From assembly GCA_963703045.1 (NCBI GenBank), contig OY969782.1, positions 992,001 to 1,056,000 of the forward strand: a DNA stretch of 64,000 nucleotides, written 5' to 3'. Source of the DNA: Miltoncostaea sp963703045 (lineage in GTDB: Bacteria > Actinomycetota > Thermoleophilia > Miltoncostaeales > Miltoncostaeaceae). Position numbers and translations under genes: made by a program. The notes under the pieces were generated by a model. The model saw only the letters and a list, made by a program, of their open reading frames with translations. It searched no databases and was not told the DNA's origin. Below are positions 33,781 through 42,864 of this stretch, in pieces. How positions within the stretch are numbered: position 1 is the stretch's first letter; each line of letters opens with the position of its first letter.

Positions 33781-34451
33781 GCGGGCGCGACCAGCGACTC
33801 GTCGGGCGGCGCGGCCAGCGCCTCGAGCACGCGCGCGAGCTGGCTCTCGAAGGTGGCGTCCACGTCGCCGGCGGAGGTCTGCAGGATGCACGAGCCGGCG
33901 CCGACCCGGGGGTCCTCGACCACGTCGAGACGACCGATGCCGCCCATCTCCTCGAGGATCCGCGGGGCCGCGTCGCGGCAGGCGGCGAGGTCGGCGGGGT
34001 TGACCAGAGCCGTCAGCGCGCCGCGGTCTGCCGCGCGCCGGATGGCCGCGCGCACCACCTCGATGACGCGCTCGGGCCGCACGGTGACCTCGGCGCGCAC
34101 GAGGCGCGCGGCGATCTCGACGGCCAGGGCGACGGCCTCGCCCTCGGCGTCGCGCTCCACGCGTTCGCGGTGCGCGTCGATGGCGCGGGCCGCCTCGGCG
34201 AGCGCCGCGAGCGTGCCGGCGACCTCGTCGCGGGCGTCGGCCCGGCCGGCTGCGTACCCCTCCTGGCGGGCGGCCTCCAGCGTCGAGGTCGCCTCGGCGC
34301 GGGCCGCCGCCAGGACGCACTCGGCGTCGCGGCGGGCCTCGGCCATCAGCCCCTCGGGGCTGCCGGGCACCACCGGGCGGGCGGGGCGTGTGCGCAGGGG
34401 CACCGCGAGGGTCGCGTCCGACACGACGGCGCCGCGCAGCAGGCTAGGCAA
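33777..34451 (-). CDS. fliH: Flagellar assembly protein FliH
   Basis: A 224-residue regulator of FliI. The central helical region (about 35-105, EARRDAECVLAAARAEATSTLEAARQEGYAAGRADAR) and the C-terminal vacuolar-ATPase-E-like domain (RPERVIEVVRAAIRRAADRG, VEDPRVGAGSCILQTSAGDVDATFESQLARV) fit the family. It overlaps fliG by 8 bp and fliI by 4 bp. Confidence 0.92.
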   Translation of the reverse strand: MPSLLRGAVVSDATLAVPLRTRPARPVVPGSPEGLMAEARRDAECVLAAARAEATSTLEAARQEGYAAGRADARDEVAGTLAALAEAARAIDAHRERVERDAEGEAVALAVEIAARLVRAEVTVRPERVIEVVRAAIRRAADRGALTALVNPADLAACRDAAPRILEEMGGIGRLDVVEDPRVGAGSCILQTSAGDVDATFESQLARVLEALAAPPDESLVAPA

Positions 34452-35461
34452 CGAGCTGGTCCTCGCCGCCGCGCACGATGACGATCGAGCCGGCCTCCTC
34501 GAGGCGCCGGATGACGGCGACGATCTTCTGCTGGGCGTCCTCGACGTCCTTCACCCGCACCGGTCCCATGAACTCGAGCTCCTCCTTGATGTTGAGGGCG
34601 GCCCGCTCGCTCATGTTGCGGAAGATCGCGTCCTGGACCTCCTCGGAGGTCCCCTTGAGCGCCATCGCGAGCTCCTTCGAATCGACGTCGCGCAGCACCT
34701 GCTGGATGCTGCGATCGTCGAGCACGATGATGTCCTCGAACAGGAACATCATGCGGCGGACCTCGTCGGCGAGCTCCGGGTTCTGCTCGTCGAGGGTCTC
34801 CAGGATGGTGCGCTCGGTCCCGCGGTCGACCTGGTTGAGGAGGTCCACCAGCGCGCGCAGGCCACCGGCCGACGTGAAGTCCTGGTTGATGACGCTGCTC
34901 AGCTTGCGCTCGAGCACCCGCTCGATCTCGCGGATCACCTCGGGCGCCGTCCGGTCCATCAGGGCGATGCGCATCGCCACCTCGGCCTGGAGCTCCTCGG
35001 GGAGCGCGCTGACGACCTGCGCGGCGGTGTCCGCCGGCAGGTAGGCGAGGATCAGCGCGACGGTCTGGGGATGCTCGTTGGAGATCACGTTGATGATCTG
35101 GGAGGCGTCGGTGCGCTTCAGGAACTCGAAGGGGCTGACCTGGATCGAGCTCGAGAGGCGGTTCATCACCTCGTCGGCGTGGGTCGCCGCCGAGCGCCTT
35201 CTCGAGCACCTGGCGCGCGTACTCGAGGCCGCCCTCGCTGATGTACTCCTGCGCGAGGGCCGTCTCGTAGAACTCCTCGACGATCGCCGTCTTGCGATCG
35301 GGCGCGATGTGCCCGATGCCGGCGATCTCGAGCGTGAGCTCGTCGATCTCGTCCTGGCGCAGGTGCTTGAAGATCGCGGCCGAGGCGTCGGCGCCCAGGC
35401 TGACGAGCAGGATCGCGGCCTTCTGACGGCCGCTCATGCCCGCGGCGTCCGCGCCGGCCAC
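34444..35461 (-). CDS. fliG: Flagellar motor switch protein FliG, with a frame break
   Basis: Rotor protein that meets MotA and anchors to FliF. The N-terminal part (GTG 35461: SGRQKAAILLVSLGADASAAIFKHL, GLEYARQVLEKALGGD) and the middle/C-terminal part (DEVMNRLSSSIQVSPFEFLKRTDA, HPQTVALILAYLP, the charged motor helix region DVDSKELAMALKG) are in frames one base apart. They join cleanly if one base of the triple G (plus strand) at 35181-35183 is removed (GGD-H-ADEVMNRL). Length would then be 338 residues, normal for FliG. FliG is essential for motility in a locus otherwise intact, which favours a sequencing error. Confidence 0.92.
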
Positions 35462-37050
35462 TAGCGCTTGCCCTCGAGCAGCCAGCCTCGCAGGAGCTGC
35501 GCCACGTCGTCCGGCTTGCGCTTCGCGAGGTCCTCCATCTGCGCCTCGATGGGGCTCTTGCGCTGCCCTTCGAGCTGGCGCAGGGGGCCGCCGACACCGG
35601 CCGCCGAGAGCTCGGCGACCGAGACGGGACCGCGCTTGAGCAGCTCGGGCAGGGCCTTCTCGAGGTCGGTCTGGCGCCGGCGCAGGGACTTGCGCGCGAA
35701 GAACGCCAGCAGCAGGAGGCCGATCGCGGCCGCCGCCGTCTTGGCGAGGCCGATGATGTCGAGGCCGCCGCCCGGCGCCGCCGCGGGACCCTTCGCGGCC
35801 GCGTCGGCCGCCGCCGCCGCGGCGGTCACCGCGGTGCCGTCCTCGGCGAAGGGCACGGCGGTGACGCTGATCGTGTCCCCGCGGTCGGCGTCGTAGCCGA
35901 CCGCCGACGCGATGGTGTCCTGCAGCCCCGCGACGACCGCCGCGGGCACCTGGTCGCTCACCTGCACCGACACGGTCTGCTTGGTGACCGCGCCCGGCGT
36001 CTTCTCGACCTGCGAGCGGATGCGGTTGACCCCGTTGCGCGTCGCCTCGGTGGTCTTGCTGTAGTCGGTCTGGCCGCTGCCGGCGGCGGTCGCCGGGAAG
36101 GTCGTCCCGGCGGGCGTGTTGGCGGAGGTGCCGGCGGTGCCGCCCGCGCCGCCGCCCTCGGAGGCGAGCGTCTCCTCGCTGGTCTCGGTCTCGAGCGGCA
36201 CGGTGCGGCCCTCGAACGTCTCGCTGTCGGTGGTGACCTTGTCGAGGTCGAGCTGCGCCCGCACCTGCGTGACGGCCTTGCCCGGCCCGAGCACGGCGGC
36301 GAGCATGGCGTCGAGGCGGCCCTGGACGCTGCGCTCGTAGCGACCCTCGATCTCGATGCGCTGGGTCGCGGCGCTGGCGCCCGAGACCTCGGCGTCGGCG
36401 CCCTCGAGGATGTTGCCCTGGGAATCGGTGATGGTGACGTCGTTGACCTTCATGCCGGGGACGGCCATCGCGACGAGCTTCGCGATGCCCTTGACCTGGC
36501 CGGGCTCGAGCGTCTGGCCGCTGCGCATCGTCAGCACGACCGCGGCGGTCGTCGGCTCCTGGTCGTCGGTGAAGAGCTGCTCCTCGGGCATGCCGATCTT
36601 GATCGACGCCGCCTGCACCGGGTCGAGGCGGCCGATGATGCGCGCCAGCTCGCCCTCGCGGGCCCGCAGCAGGTTGACGCGGTTGGTGAAGTCGGTGGCG
36701 CCGAGGTTGGACTTGTCGAAGATCTCGAAGCCCACGGCGCCCCCGCCGTCGAGCACGTTCGAGGCGGCGAGGTCGATGCGCGCCTGGTCGAGCTGGGACG
36801 ACGGCACCTGCACGGCCGACCCGCCCTCGGTGAGCCGGTAGCGGATGCCGAGCTCGTCGAGCTGGGTCGTGATGGCCGCCGCGTCGCTGCTGCTCGCCGG
36901 CGTCGCGAGGGTCGCGTACGACTCCTGCCCCGAGAAGCGCATGAGCGCGAGGATCCCGATGATGAAGATCACCACGGCCCCCACGAGCAGGCGTCGGCTC
37001 GGGCCGGTGAGCCCCTCCCAGAATCCTGTGACGCGTCCGAGTGCTCCCAC
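35461..37050 (-). CDS. fliF: Flagellar MS-ring protein FliF
   Basis: A 529-residue membrane ring protein. Transmembrane helices at about 22-40 (LLVGAVVIFIIGILALMRF) and 435-455 (LAKTAAAAIGLLLLAFFARKSL) flank the YscJ/FliF periplasmic ring domains, which include the typical NLLRAREGELARIIGRLDPVQAASIKI. The C-terminal tail binds FliG, whose GTG start overlaps the fliF TAG by one base. Fifteen bp after fliE. Confidence 0.97.
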   Translation of the reverse strand: MGALGRVTGFWEGLTGPSRRLLVGAVVIFIIGILALMRFSGQESYATLATPASSSDAAAITTQLDELGIRYRLTEGGSAVQVPSSQLDQARIDLAASNVLDGGGAVGFEIFDKSNLGATDFTNRVNLLRAREGELARIIGRLDPVQAASIKIGMPEEQLFTDDQEPTTAAVVLTMRSGQTLEPGQVKGIAKLVAMAVPGMKVNDVTITDSQGNILEGADAEVSGASAATQRIEIEGRYERSVQGRLDAMLAAVLGPGKAVTQVRAQLDLDKVTTDSETFEGRTVPLETETSEETLASEGGGAGGTAGTSANTPAGTTFPATAAGSGQTDYSKTTEATRNGVNRIRSQVEKTPGAVTKQTVSVQVSDQVPAAVVAGLQDTIASAVGYDADRGDTISVTAVPFAEDGTAVTAAAAAADAAAKGPAAAPGGGLDIIGLAKTAAAAIGLLLLAFFARKSLRRRQTDLEKALPELLKRGPVSVAELSAAGVGGPLRQLEGQRKSPIEAQMEDLAKRKPDDVAQLLRGWLLEGKR

Positions 37051-37065
37051 GACGACCAGCCCCTC

Positions 37066-37386
37066 CTAGACCGACATCCGGCTGAGTTCCTGCCAGCCCT
37101 CGACGAGCTTGTTGCGCACCTGCACCGCGGTGTTGAAGGCCAGGTCGGCCTTCTCGACGGCCACGAGCGCCTCGGTCGGATCGGCCAGGGCGCCGGTGGC
37201 GGCCTGCTCCGACAGGCGCTCGGAGCCGACCATCTGGCCGTTGAGGCCCGAGATGGCGCCGGCGAGCATGTCGCCGAACCCGCCCGCGGCGGGCGCGGCG
37301 GTCTCGCCCACGCCCTGCGCCCCGCCCACGCCCATCGGGCCGAAGGGCATGGACGCGAGCGCGCCGATCGGGGGCAGCGGCGTCAC
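37066..37386 (-). CDS. fliE: Flagellar MS-ring/rod adaptor FliE
   Basis: A 106-residue protein linking MS ring and rod. The family C-terminus is clear: EALVAVEKADLAFNTAVQVRNKLVEGWQELSRMSV. The N-terminal half is Gly/Ala/Pro-rich. It overlaps flgC by 4 bp. Confidence 0.95.
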   Translation of the reverse strand: MTPLPPIGALASMPFGPMGVGGAQGVGETAAPAAGGFGDMLAGAISGLNGQMVGSERLSEQAATGALADPTEALVAVEKADLAFNTAVQVRNKLVEGWQELSRMSV

Positions 37387-37832
37387 GAGATGATGCGCAG
37401 GGAGTCGCGCGCCATCGACTTCGTGGCCTCGAACGCGGTGACGTTGGCCTGGAAGGCCCGCGTCGCCGCGACCATGTCGACCATCTCGGTGACGGCGTTC
37501 ACGTTCGGGCGGGTGACATAGCCCTCGGCGTCGGCCTCGGGGTGACCGGGCTCGTAGACCCGACGCAGGGGCGCGGGGTCGTCGCTGATGCCGGTCACGG
37601 TGACGCCGTGGAGGTCGGCGGCGCCGGGCGTGCTGGCGATGCCCGCCGGACGGGGCAGCGCGAAGGCCGCGCCGCCGGGGGCGGGCGTCATCGTCACGAC
37701 CTTGCGGCGGTAGGCGTCACCGACGCCGTTCGTGCTGTCGGCGTTGGCCAGGTTGTTGGCGATCACATCCATGCGGAGCCGCTCGGCGGCCAGGCCGGTG
37801 GCGCTGATGCCGAGCGCGGCGTACATGCCCAT
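37383..37832 (-). CDS. flgC: Flagellar proximal rod protein FlgC
   Basis: A 149-residue rod protein with N-terminal LGISATGLAAERLRMDVIANNLANADST and C-terminal YVTRPNVNAVTEMVDMVAATRAFQANVTAFEATKSMA, both family hallmarks that form the coiled rod core. It lies 35 bp after flgB. Confidence 0.97.
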   Translation of the reverse strand: MGMYAALGISATGLAAERLRMDVIANNLANADSTNGVGDAYRRKVVTMTPAPGGAAFALPRPAGIASTPGAADLHGVTVTGISDDPAPLRRVYEPGHPEADAEGYVTRPNVNAVTEMVDMVAATRAFQANVTAFEATKSMARDSLRIIS

Positions 37833-37867
37833 CTACGAGCTCCTCGCCATGTGGTGGGTGGTCGGGG

Positions 37868-38275
37868 TCATCGGCCGAGGATGGCCGTGCGGAACTGGGA
37901 GAAGCGCTTGTCGAGCAACGAGACGACGGTCTGGTGCGCGAGCTGGTTGGAGGAGAGCTGCGCCATCTCGTCGTCGGGGTCGACGTTGCTGCCGTCGACG
38001 CGCATCGTGGTGCTGTCGAGGGCGCGCAGCGCGGGCGCCGAGCCGGCGACCTCGCCTCCGCCGCCGAACGGCGTCCCGGTCATGGCGGTGCCGCGGTGGA
38101 GCCGGGCGCGATCGGAGCGGACGGCCTCGGCGAGGGCGGTCTCGAACTGCACGTCGATGCGCTTGTAGCCCGGGGTCTCGGCGTTGGCGATGTTGTTGAC
38201 GAGCGCGGCGTTGCGCGCGTTGTGGCCGCGCAGCGACGCCGACAGGACCTCCGTCGTGAGGTCGTCGGGGAACAT
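37868..38275 (-). CDS. flgB: Flagellar proximal rod protein FlgB
   Basis: A 135-residue rod protein: LSASLRGHNARNAALVNNIANAETPGYKRIDVQFETAL at the N-terminus and VDPDDEMAQLSSNQLAHQTVVSLLDKRFSQFRTAI at the C-terminus. ATG at 38275 overlaps the stop of the HDOD gene by one base. The larger open frame upstream is a shadow. Confidence 0.96.
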   Translation of the reverse strand: MFPDDLTTEVLSASLRGHNARNAALVNNIANAETPGYKRIDVQFETALAEAVRSDRARLHRGTAMTGTPFGGGGEVAGSAPALRALDSTTMRVDGSNVDPDDEMAQLSSNQLAHQTVVSLLDKRFSQFRTAILGR

Positions 38276-39132
38276 CAGGCGGCCACCGCGGGGTCGGCGG
38301 CGATGAGCGGCGCCACGTCGTCCATGAGGGCGATCAGCCGCGACGACGAGATGCCGAGGGCGACGAGCGACGCCGGGTCGATGCCGAACATCATCCCCTC
38401 GGTGTCGAGCCCGACGCCGAGCATGGTGCACGCGGCGTCGGCGAGGTGGATGCAGTGCGAGAGCGGCGGCTTGAGGGTCGCCTCTCCGGGCGAGTGGTGG
38501 TGGCGGATCGCCTCCTCCAACTCGGCGGGGAAGCTCCAGTCGGACGCCACGATGGCCCCGAGCTGGGCGTGGTCGAAGCCGAGCAGCTCGCGCTCGACCT
38601 CGTGGAACGGGATGCGGCGCTCCTGGGCGACGCGGGTCACCTCGTCGAACGCGTTCTCCATGTGACCCGCGAGGATCGTCTTGCCGATGTCGTGCAGCAG
38701 GCCGGCGACGAAGGCCTCCTCGACCGGCGCGAGCTGCACCTCGGCCGCCAGCCGGCGCGCCGTGAAGGCGACCGCCAGCGAGTGCCGCCACAGCTCGCCC
38801 GCCTGCAGGCCGTAGCCGGGCAGGGCCCCGCTGAGCAGCCGGGCCGTATGGCTCGAGATGGCGAGGCTCTTGATGGCCGAGAACCCGAGGAGCACCACGG
38901 CCTCGGTGACCGTGGTGACCCGGCGGGCGTGCCCGTAGAAGGCCGAGTTGGCGAGCTTCAGCAGGTTGGCGGTGAGGCTCTGCTCCTGCAGGATCACCTG
39001 CGAGAGCTGGCCGACCGTCATCCCCTGGTCGTCGCACGCGGCGATGACCTCGCTGACGCTCGACGGCATCGACGGGAGCTCCGCGACCGCGGACGCCACC
39101 TGCCGCGCGTCGAGTCTGGTGATGGTGCTCAT
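38275..39132 (-). CDS. HDOD-domain signalling protein
   Basis: A 285-residue protein with an HDOD domain over about 15-215 (LPSMPSSVSEVIAACDDQGMTVGQLSQVI, LTANLLKLANSAFYGHARRVTT) that keeps an HD-like pair in AGLLHDIGKTILAGH. HDOD proteins are signalling adaptors, sometimes cyclic-di-GMP linked. Here it is translationally coupled to flgB, suggesting regulation of early flagellar assembly; the exact role is unknown. Confidence 0.88.
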   Translation of the reverse strand: MSTITRLDARQVASAVAELPSMPSSVSEVIAACDDQGMTVGQLSQVILQEQSLTANLLKLANSAFYGHARRVTTVTEAVVLLGFSAIKSLAISSHTARLLSGALPGYGLQAGELWRHSLAVAFTARRLAAEVQLAPVEEAFVAGLLHDIGKTILAGHMENAFDEVTRVAQERRIPFHEVERELLGFDHAQLGAIVASDWSFPAELEEAIRHHHSPGEATLKPPLSHCIHLADAACTMLGVGLDTEGMMFGIDPASLVALGISSSRLIALMDDVAPLIAADPAVAA

Positions 39133-39161
39133 CGCGCTCTCCTCAGGGTGACGGCGCGGTG

Positions 39162-39554
39162 TCAGGCCAGCGCCGTGGCGGCGTACGCGTCGTCGGCCTC
39201 TGCCTGACGCTCGGCGACCAGCGCGCTCCAGGCGTCGCAGAGCACCAGCAGGTCGGCGACGACCTCGCCCACGACCACGGCCGTGACGGTCTCGGGGTCG
39301 AGACGGCGGAGGACGTACTCGTAGATGGCGCCGAGATGGCGGGTGATCGAGCCCGCGGCCGGGTTGAGGCCCCGGTCGAGCTCCTCGACGATCGCGCGAA
39401 CGCGGCCGACGAGCGCGGCGCCCGTCGTGCGATCGCCCTGATCGAGCGCGTTCTGGGCCTGGCGGCCGAAGCTGACGGCGCCCTCGAAGAGCATGAGGAC
39501 GAGGTCCTCCGGGGCGGCGGACTGGACCTGCTCGAGAGACGGGGAGCTGTGCAT
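39162..39554 (-). CDS. FliS-like flagellar export chaperone, second copy
   Basis: A 130-residue helical protein with the FliS core: AAPEDLVLMLFEGAVSFGRQAQNALDQGD, RVRAIVEELDRGLNPAAGSITRHLGAIYEYVLRRL and LLVLCDAWSALVAE. A second, more canonical fliS lies at 42854-43270. This copy heads the HDOD-flgB-flgC... operon, so it may be a regulator or serve another export substrate. ATG 39554 has only a weak ribosome-binding site. Confidence 0.82.
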   Translation of the reverse strand: MHSSPSLEQVQSAAPEDLVLMLFEGAVSFGRQAQNALDQGDRTTGAALVGRVRAIVEELDRGLNPAAGSITRHLGAIYEYVLRRLDPETVTAVVVGEVVADLLVLCDAWSALVAERQAEADDAYAATALA

Positions 39555-39639
39555 CCTGAGGGGACCTCGCGGTCGAGATGGATGTTCACGCGGGGTTCCG
39601 TCCCCTATGAGCCGGCGTCGATCCCTGCCGGCCCTCTCT

Positions 39640-39667
39640 GTCTCGGCCGGCCGGTGCGGATCCTTGA
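39640..39667 (-). promoter_or_regulatory. Weak sigma-28-like promoter candidate for the fliS2-HDOD-flgB operon
   Basis: Minus strand: TCAAGGAT (39667-39660), 12-bp spacer, GCCGAGAC (39647-39640). Same layout as the cheA and flaG sites but with GAG in place of GAT in the -10. It lies about 85 bp before the fliS-like start. Confidence 0.35.
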
Positions 39668-39766
39668 CTGCGGGGGCGCCGGGGAGATCGGCGGGACGGT
39701 CAACCGACGGGCGCGCCCGCGTGCGGGCGCACGGCGACGCCCGCGTCGGACGCGTATCGAGCACGC

Positions 39767-39796
39767 CGTCCCCGGGGCCGCACGGCCCCGGGGACG
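39767..39796 (-). terminator. Strong hairpin terminator after the glucan phosphorylase gene
   Basis: Perfect 13-bp stem (39767-39779 with 39784-39796), loop GCAC, 6 bp past the stop codon at 39802. It insulates the downstream fliS2-flgB operon from phosphorylase transcription. Confidence 0.8.
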
Positions 39797-39801
39797 GGGG
39801 A

Positions 39802-42354
39802 TCAGCCGGACGGCTCCCAGGTGATGAGGAAGGCCGACTCGGGGCCGAGGCCGTCCGGGCGGCGCGGCACCACGCGCGCGGCGATCGCGAGCCGGCCGCT
39901 CTCCGACGCCGGCACGACGGCGACGAAGCGCTGCTCGCCCCCGTCGGAACCCTCGTGGATGCCCGAGACGACGCGGCGCGGCACGAGGCCGCCCTGGCCG
40001 TCGGCGGTGCCGGCCACGACCTCGACGCGGACGTCGTCCACCGCGAGCGACCCCAGCGTGGCGAGCACCTCGACGGCCACGTCCGCCCCCACCGGCACCG
40101 TGTCGCCGGCCTGCACCGAGCTGCGCACCGAGACCTGCGGCCACGCCTCCCGCATGCGCGTGCGCCACGCCGCGAGCTCGCGGGCGCCCGCGCCGCCGCC
40201 GGCCCCGAGGGCGGCGGACGCCCGGTGGGCGGGTATGTAGGCACGCTCGGCGTACTCGCGCACCATCCGGCCCGTGCTGAAGGCCCCGCCGAGCCGGCGG
40301 ATCGACGCGGTCATCATCGTCGTCCACTCGCGCGGGCGCCCCGACGAGTCGCGCGCGTAGAAGGTCGGGATGACCTCCTGCTCGAGCAGGGTGTAGAGGG
40401 CCTCCGACTCGACGGCGTCGTTCTCCTCCGGGTCCTCGTACTGCTCGCCGCTGCCGATCGCCCACCCGCACTCCGGCGAGTAGCCCTCGGCCCACCAGCC
40501 GTCGAGCACCGACAGGTTGAGGCAGCCGTTGACGGCCGCCTTCATCCCGCTGGTGCCCGAGGCCTCGAGCGGGCGGCGCGGGACGTTGAGCCACACGTCG
40601 GCGCCCTGCACGAGGTACCGCGCGACGTGCATGTCGTAGTCCTCGAGGAAGACGATGCGGTCGTTGAGGCGCGGGCGCTGGCTCTCCTGGACGACCGTGC
40701 GCAGCAGGTCCTTGCCGGGGCCGTCGAGGGGGTGCGCCTTGCCGGCCACCACGAACTGCACCGGGCGGCGCTCGTCGCCGATCAGCCGGGCGAGGCGCTC
40801 GGGGTCGCGGAAGAGCAGGTCGGCGCGCTTGTAGGTCGCGAACCGGCGGGCGAAGCAGATGGTGAGCGCGTCGGGTCGCAGGGCGTCGCCGGCCGCGCGG
40901 CTCGCGACCCGGCGCGAGCCCTGGCGCGCGTACTGGCGCTGCAGGCGCTCGCGCGCGAACAGCACCAGCCGCTCGCGCCGCATCTCGTGCACGCGCCACA
41001 GCTCGCCGGCCGGGATGCGGTCGGCCCGTTCCCAGACGGACGGGTCCTCGGGACGCTCGCGCAGGCGGGGGCCGATGTAGCGGTCGAGCAGCTCGTGCAT
41101 CTCCCGGCTGAGCCAGCTCGGCGTGTGGATGCCGTTGGTGATGCTCGAGATCGGCACCTCGTCGACCGGCAGCTCCGGCCACAGCCCGCACCACATCCGG
41201 CGCGAGGTGTCGCCGTGCAGCGCGGCGACGCCGTTGGCGAAGCCCGAGGTGCGCAGCGCGAGGGGGGTCATGCCGAAGGCCGTCTCGCCCTCGTCCGGGT
41301 GCGACGCCAGGCCCGACAGCTCGTCCCAGCTCATGCCGGCGGCCACGGCGAGCGGCTCGAGGTACTCGCGGGCCAGCACCGGATCGAACGTCTCGTTGCC
41401 CGCGGGCACCGGGGTGTGGGTCGTGAAGACCGTCGAGCCGATCACCTGCTCGCGCGCCTCGGCCGAGCTCATCCCCGAGTCCGTCACCAGGGCGCGCAGC
41501 CGCTCGAGCGCGAGCAGCGCCGAGTGCCCCTCGTTCATGTGGAAGACGGTCGGGGACATGCCCGCGGCGGCCAGGGCGCGCACGCCGCCGACCCCGAGGA
41601 GCACCTCCTGGCGGATCCGCATCTCGCGGTCGCCGCCGTACAGGGTGCTCGTGATCGCCCGCGCCTCGGGCGAATTGCCCTCGATGTCGGCGTCGAGCAG
41701 CATGAGTGGCACGCGCCCCACCTGGATGCGCCGCACGGCCGCGCGCACCGTCTCGGCGCCGATCTCGACCTCGACCGACACCGGCGCGCCGTCGGGGCCG
41801 GTGACGTCGGAGAGCGGCAGGTCCGACCAGTCGGTGGCCGGGTAGCGCTCGCGCTGGCCGCCGTCGGGGCCGAGCGCCTGGCGGAAGTAGCCGGCGCGGT
41901 AGAGCAGGCCCACGCCGACGAGCGGCACGCCGATGTCGGACGCCGACTTGAGGTGGTCGCCCGCGAGGATGCCCAGGCCGCCCGAGTACAGCGGGATGCC
42001 GGCGTCGAGCCCGAACTCGAGCGAGAAGTAGGCGACCGTCATGCCCTGCGCGTCGGGGTTCGCGGGCACGAGCCAGCCCGGGTCCGACGTGTACGCGTCG
42101 AGGCGCCGCGCCACCCGGGCGACCATCGCGACGAAGCTCTCGTCGGCGGCGGCGGCGTCGAGGGCGTCCTGGGACAACCCGCGCAGAAGGGAGATCGGGT
42201 TGTGGCCGAGCCGCTCCCACGCCTCCGGATCGAGGCGCTGGAACAGGTCGCCCGCCTCCGGGCTCCACGCCGACCAGACGTTGCGGGCGATCTCGCCCAG
42301 CCACGCGATCCGCTCGGGGAGCGCCGGGTGGACGTCAACCTCGTGCACCTTCAT
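39802..42354 (-). CDS. glgP: Alpha-glucan (glycogen/maltodextrin) phosphorylase
   Basis: An 850-residue PLP-dependent phosphorylase releasing glucose-1-phosphate from alpha-1,4-glucans. It is of the actinobacterial type with an N-terminal DUF3417 domain (NVWSAWSPEAGDLFQRLDPEAWE). Core landmarks: YFSLEFGLDAGIPLYSGGLGILAGDHLK, HMNEGHSA, FARRFATYKRADLL and the PLP-lysine loop ASGTSGMKAAVNG. It interrupts the flagellar locus and is isolated by hairpins on both sides, so it is probably an independent gene, though glucose-1-phosphate could feed nucleotide-sugar synthesis. Confidence 0.95.
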   Translation of the reverse strand: MKVHEVDVHPALPERIAWLGEIARNVWSAWSPEAGDLFQRLDPEAWERLGHNPISLLRGLSQDALDAAAADESFVAMVARVARRLDAYTSDPGWLVPANPDAQGMTVAYFSLEFGLDAGIPLYSGGLGILAGDHLKSASDIGVPLVGVGLLYRAGYFRQALGPDGGQRERYPATDWSDLPLSDVTGPDGAPVSVEVEIGAETVRAAVRRIQVGRVPLMLLDADIEGNSPEARAITSTLYGGDREMRIRQEVLLGVGGVRALAAAGMSPTVFHMNEGHSALLALERLRALVTDSGMSSAEAREQVIGSTVFTTHTPVPAGNETFDPVLAREYLEPLAVAAGMSWDELSGLASHPDEGETAFGMTPLALRTSGFANGVAALHGDTSRRMWCGLWPELPVDEVPISSITNGIHTPSWLSREMHELLDRYIGPRLRERPEDPSVWERADRIPAGELWRVHEMRRERLVLFARERLQRQYARQGSRRVASRAAGDALRPDALTICFARRFATYKRADLLFRDPERLARLIGDERRPVQFVVAGKAHPLDGPGKDLLRTVVQESQRPRLNDRIVFLEDYDMHVARYLVQGADVWLNVPRRPLEASGTSGMKAAVNGCLNLSVLDGWWAEGYSPECGWAIGSGEQYEDPEENDAVESEALYTLLEQEVIPTFYARDSSGRPREWTTMMTASIRRLGGAFSTGRMVREYAERAYIPAHRASAALGAGGGAGARELAAWRTRMREAWPQVSVRSSVQAGDTVPVGADVAVEVLATLGSLAVDDVRVEVVAGTADGQGGLVPRRVVSGIHEGSDGGEQRFVAVVPASESGRLAIAARVVPRRPDGLGPESAFLITWEPSG

Positions 42355-42458
42355 GTGGGATCTCCTGGGACGTGGCAGCAGGGCGCGCGACGGCCCCTCG
42401 GCCCGCCGGCAACTCCCGGGACGGTCGGAAGCATAGGCGAGGACCCGTCGTCGTCCAC

Positions 42459-42488
42459 CCCGCCCCCCGCCGGGCGGCGGGGGGCGGG
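42459..42488 (-). terminator. Hairpin terminator after the fliD-fliS-fliT unit
   Basis: Perfect 13-bp C/G stem (42459-42471 with 42476-42488), loop GGGC, 32 bp past the end of the fliT-like gene and about 105 bp before the phosphorylase start. No T-tract. Confidence 0.7.
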
Positions 42489-42519
42489 TCTCAGCCCGTC
42501 GGCGGGCCGGCGCGGTCGG

Positions 42520-42864
42520 TCAGCGCGAGCGGTCGAGCAGCAGCGAGCGGCCGGCGGGCGCGGGCCGGTAGCCGGCCAGCGCGGACCTGCCGGTGCGCAG
42601 CGAGTGGAGCTCGTCGCGGATGCCGTCGCGGGCGGCGGCGGCCCGCTGTGCCAGCTCCTCCTGGTCGCAGCGCAGCAGCGCGACGATGGCGCGCGCCTCG
42701 GCGAGATCGGCGCCCGTCAGGGGCGGAGCGTCGCCCGGCACGATGCGGGCCTGCACCAGGCGCCGCTCGCCGTCGAGCGTCGAGAGCCGCTCCAGGTCGC
42801 CGGCCGCGAGGGCCTCGGCCTGGGCGACCTGCAGCGCGCGCAGGCGTCGCAGGTCAGCCAGCAA
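42520..42864 (-). CDS. FliT/FlgN-like small helical flagellar protein
   Basis: A 114-residue helical protein (MLADLRRLRALQVAQAEALAAGDLERLSTLDGERRLVQARI, then EARAIVALLRCDQEELAQRAAAARDGIRDEL). Size, composition and position after fliS, overlapping it by 11 bp, match FliT-type chaperones, which bind FliD or regulate class switching. Sequence conservation in this family is low, so the call rests mainly on context. Confidence 0.65.
   Translation of the reverse strand: MLADLRRLRALQVAQAEALAAGDLERLSTLDGERRLVQARIVPGDAPPLTGADLAEARAIVALLRCDQEELAQRAAAARDGIRDELHSLRTGRSALAGYRPAPAGRSLLLDRSR

Noticed and set aside
31924..35241. A 1105-codon open frame on the plus strand opposite fliI-fliH-fliG
   Set aside because: Low-complexity composition without motifs, fully antisense to conserved genes.
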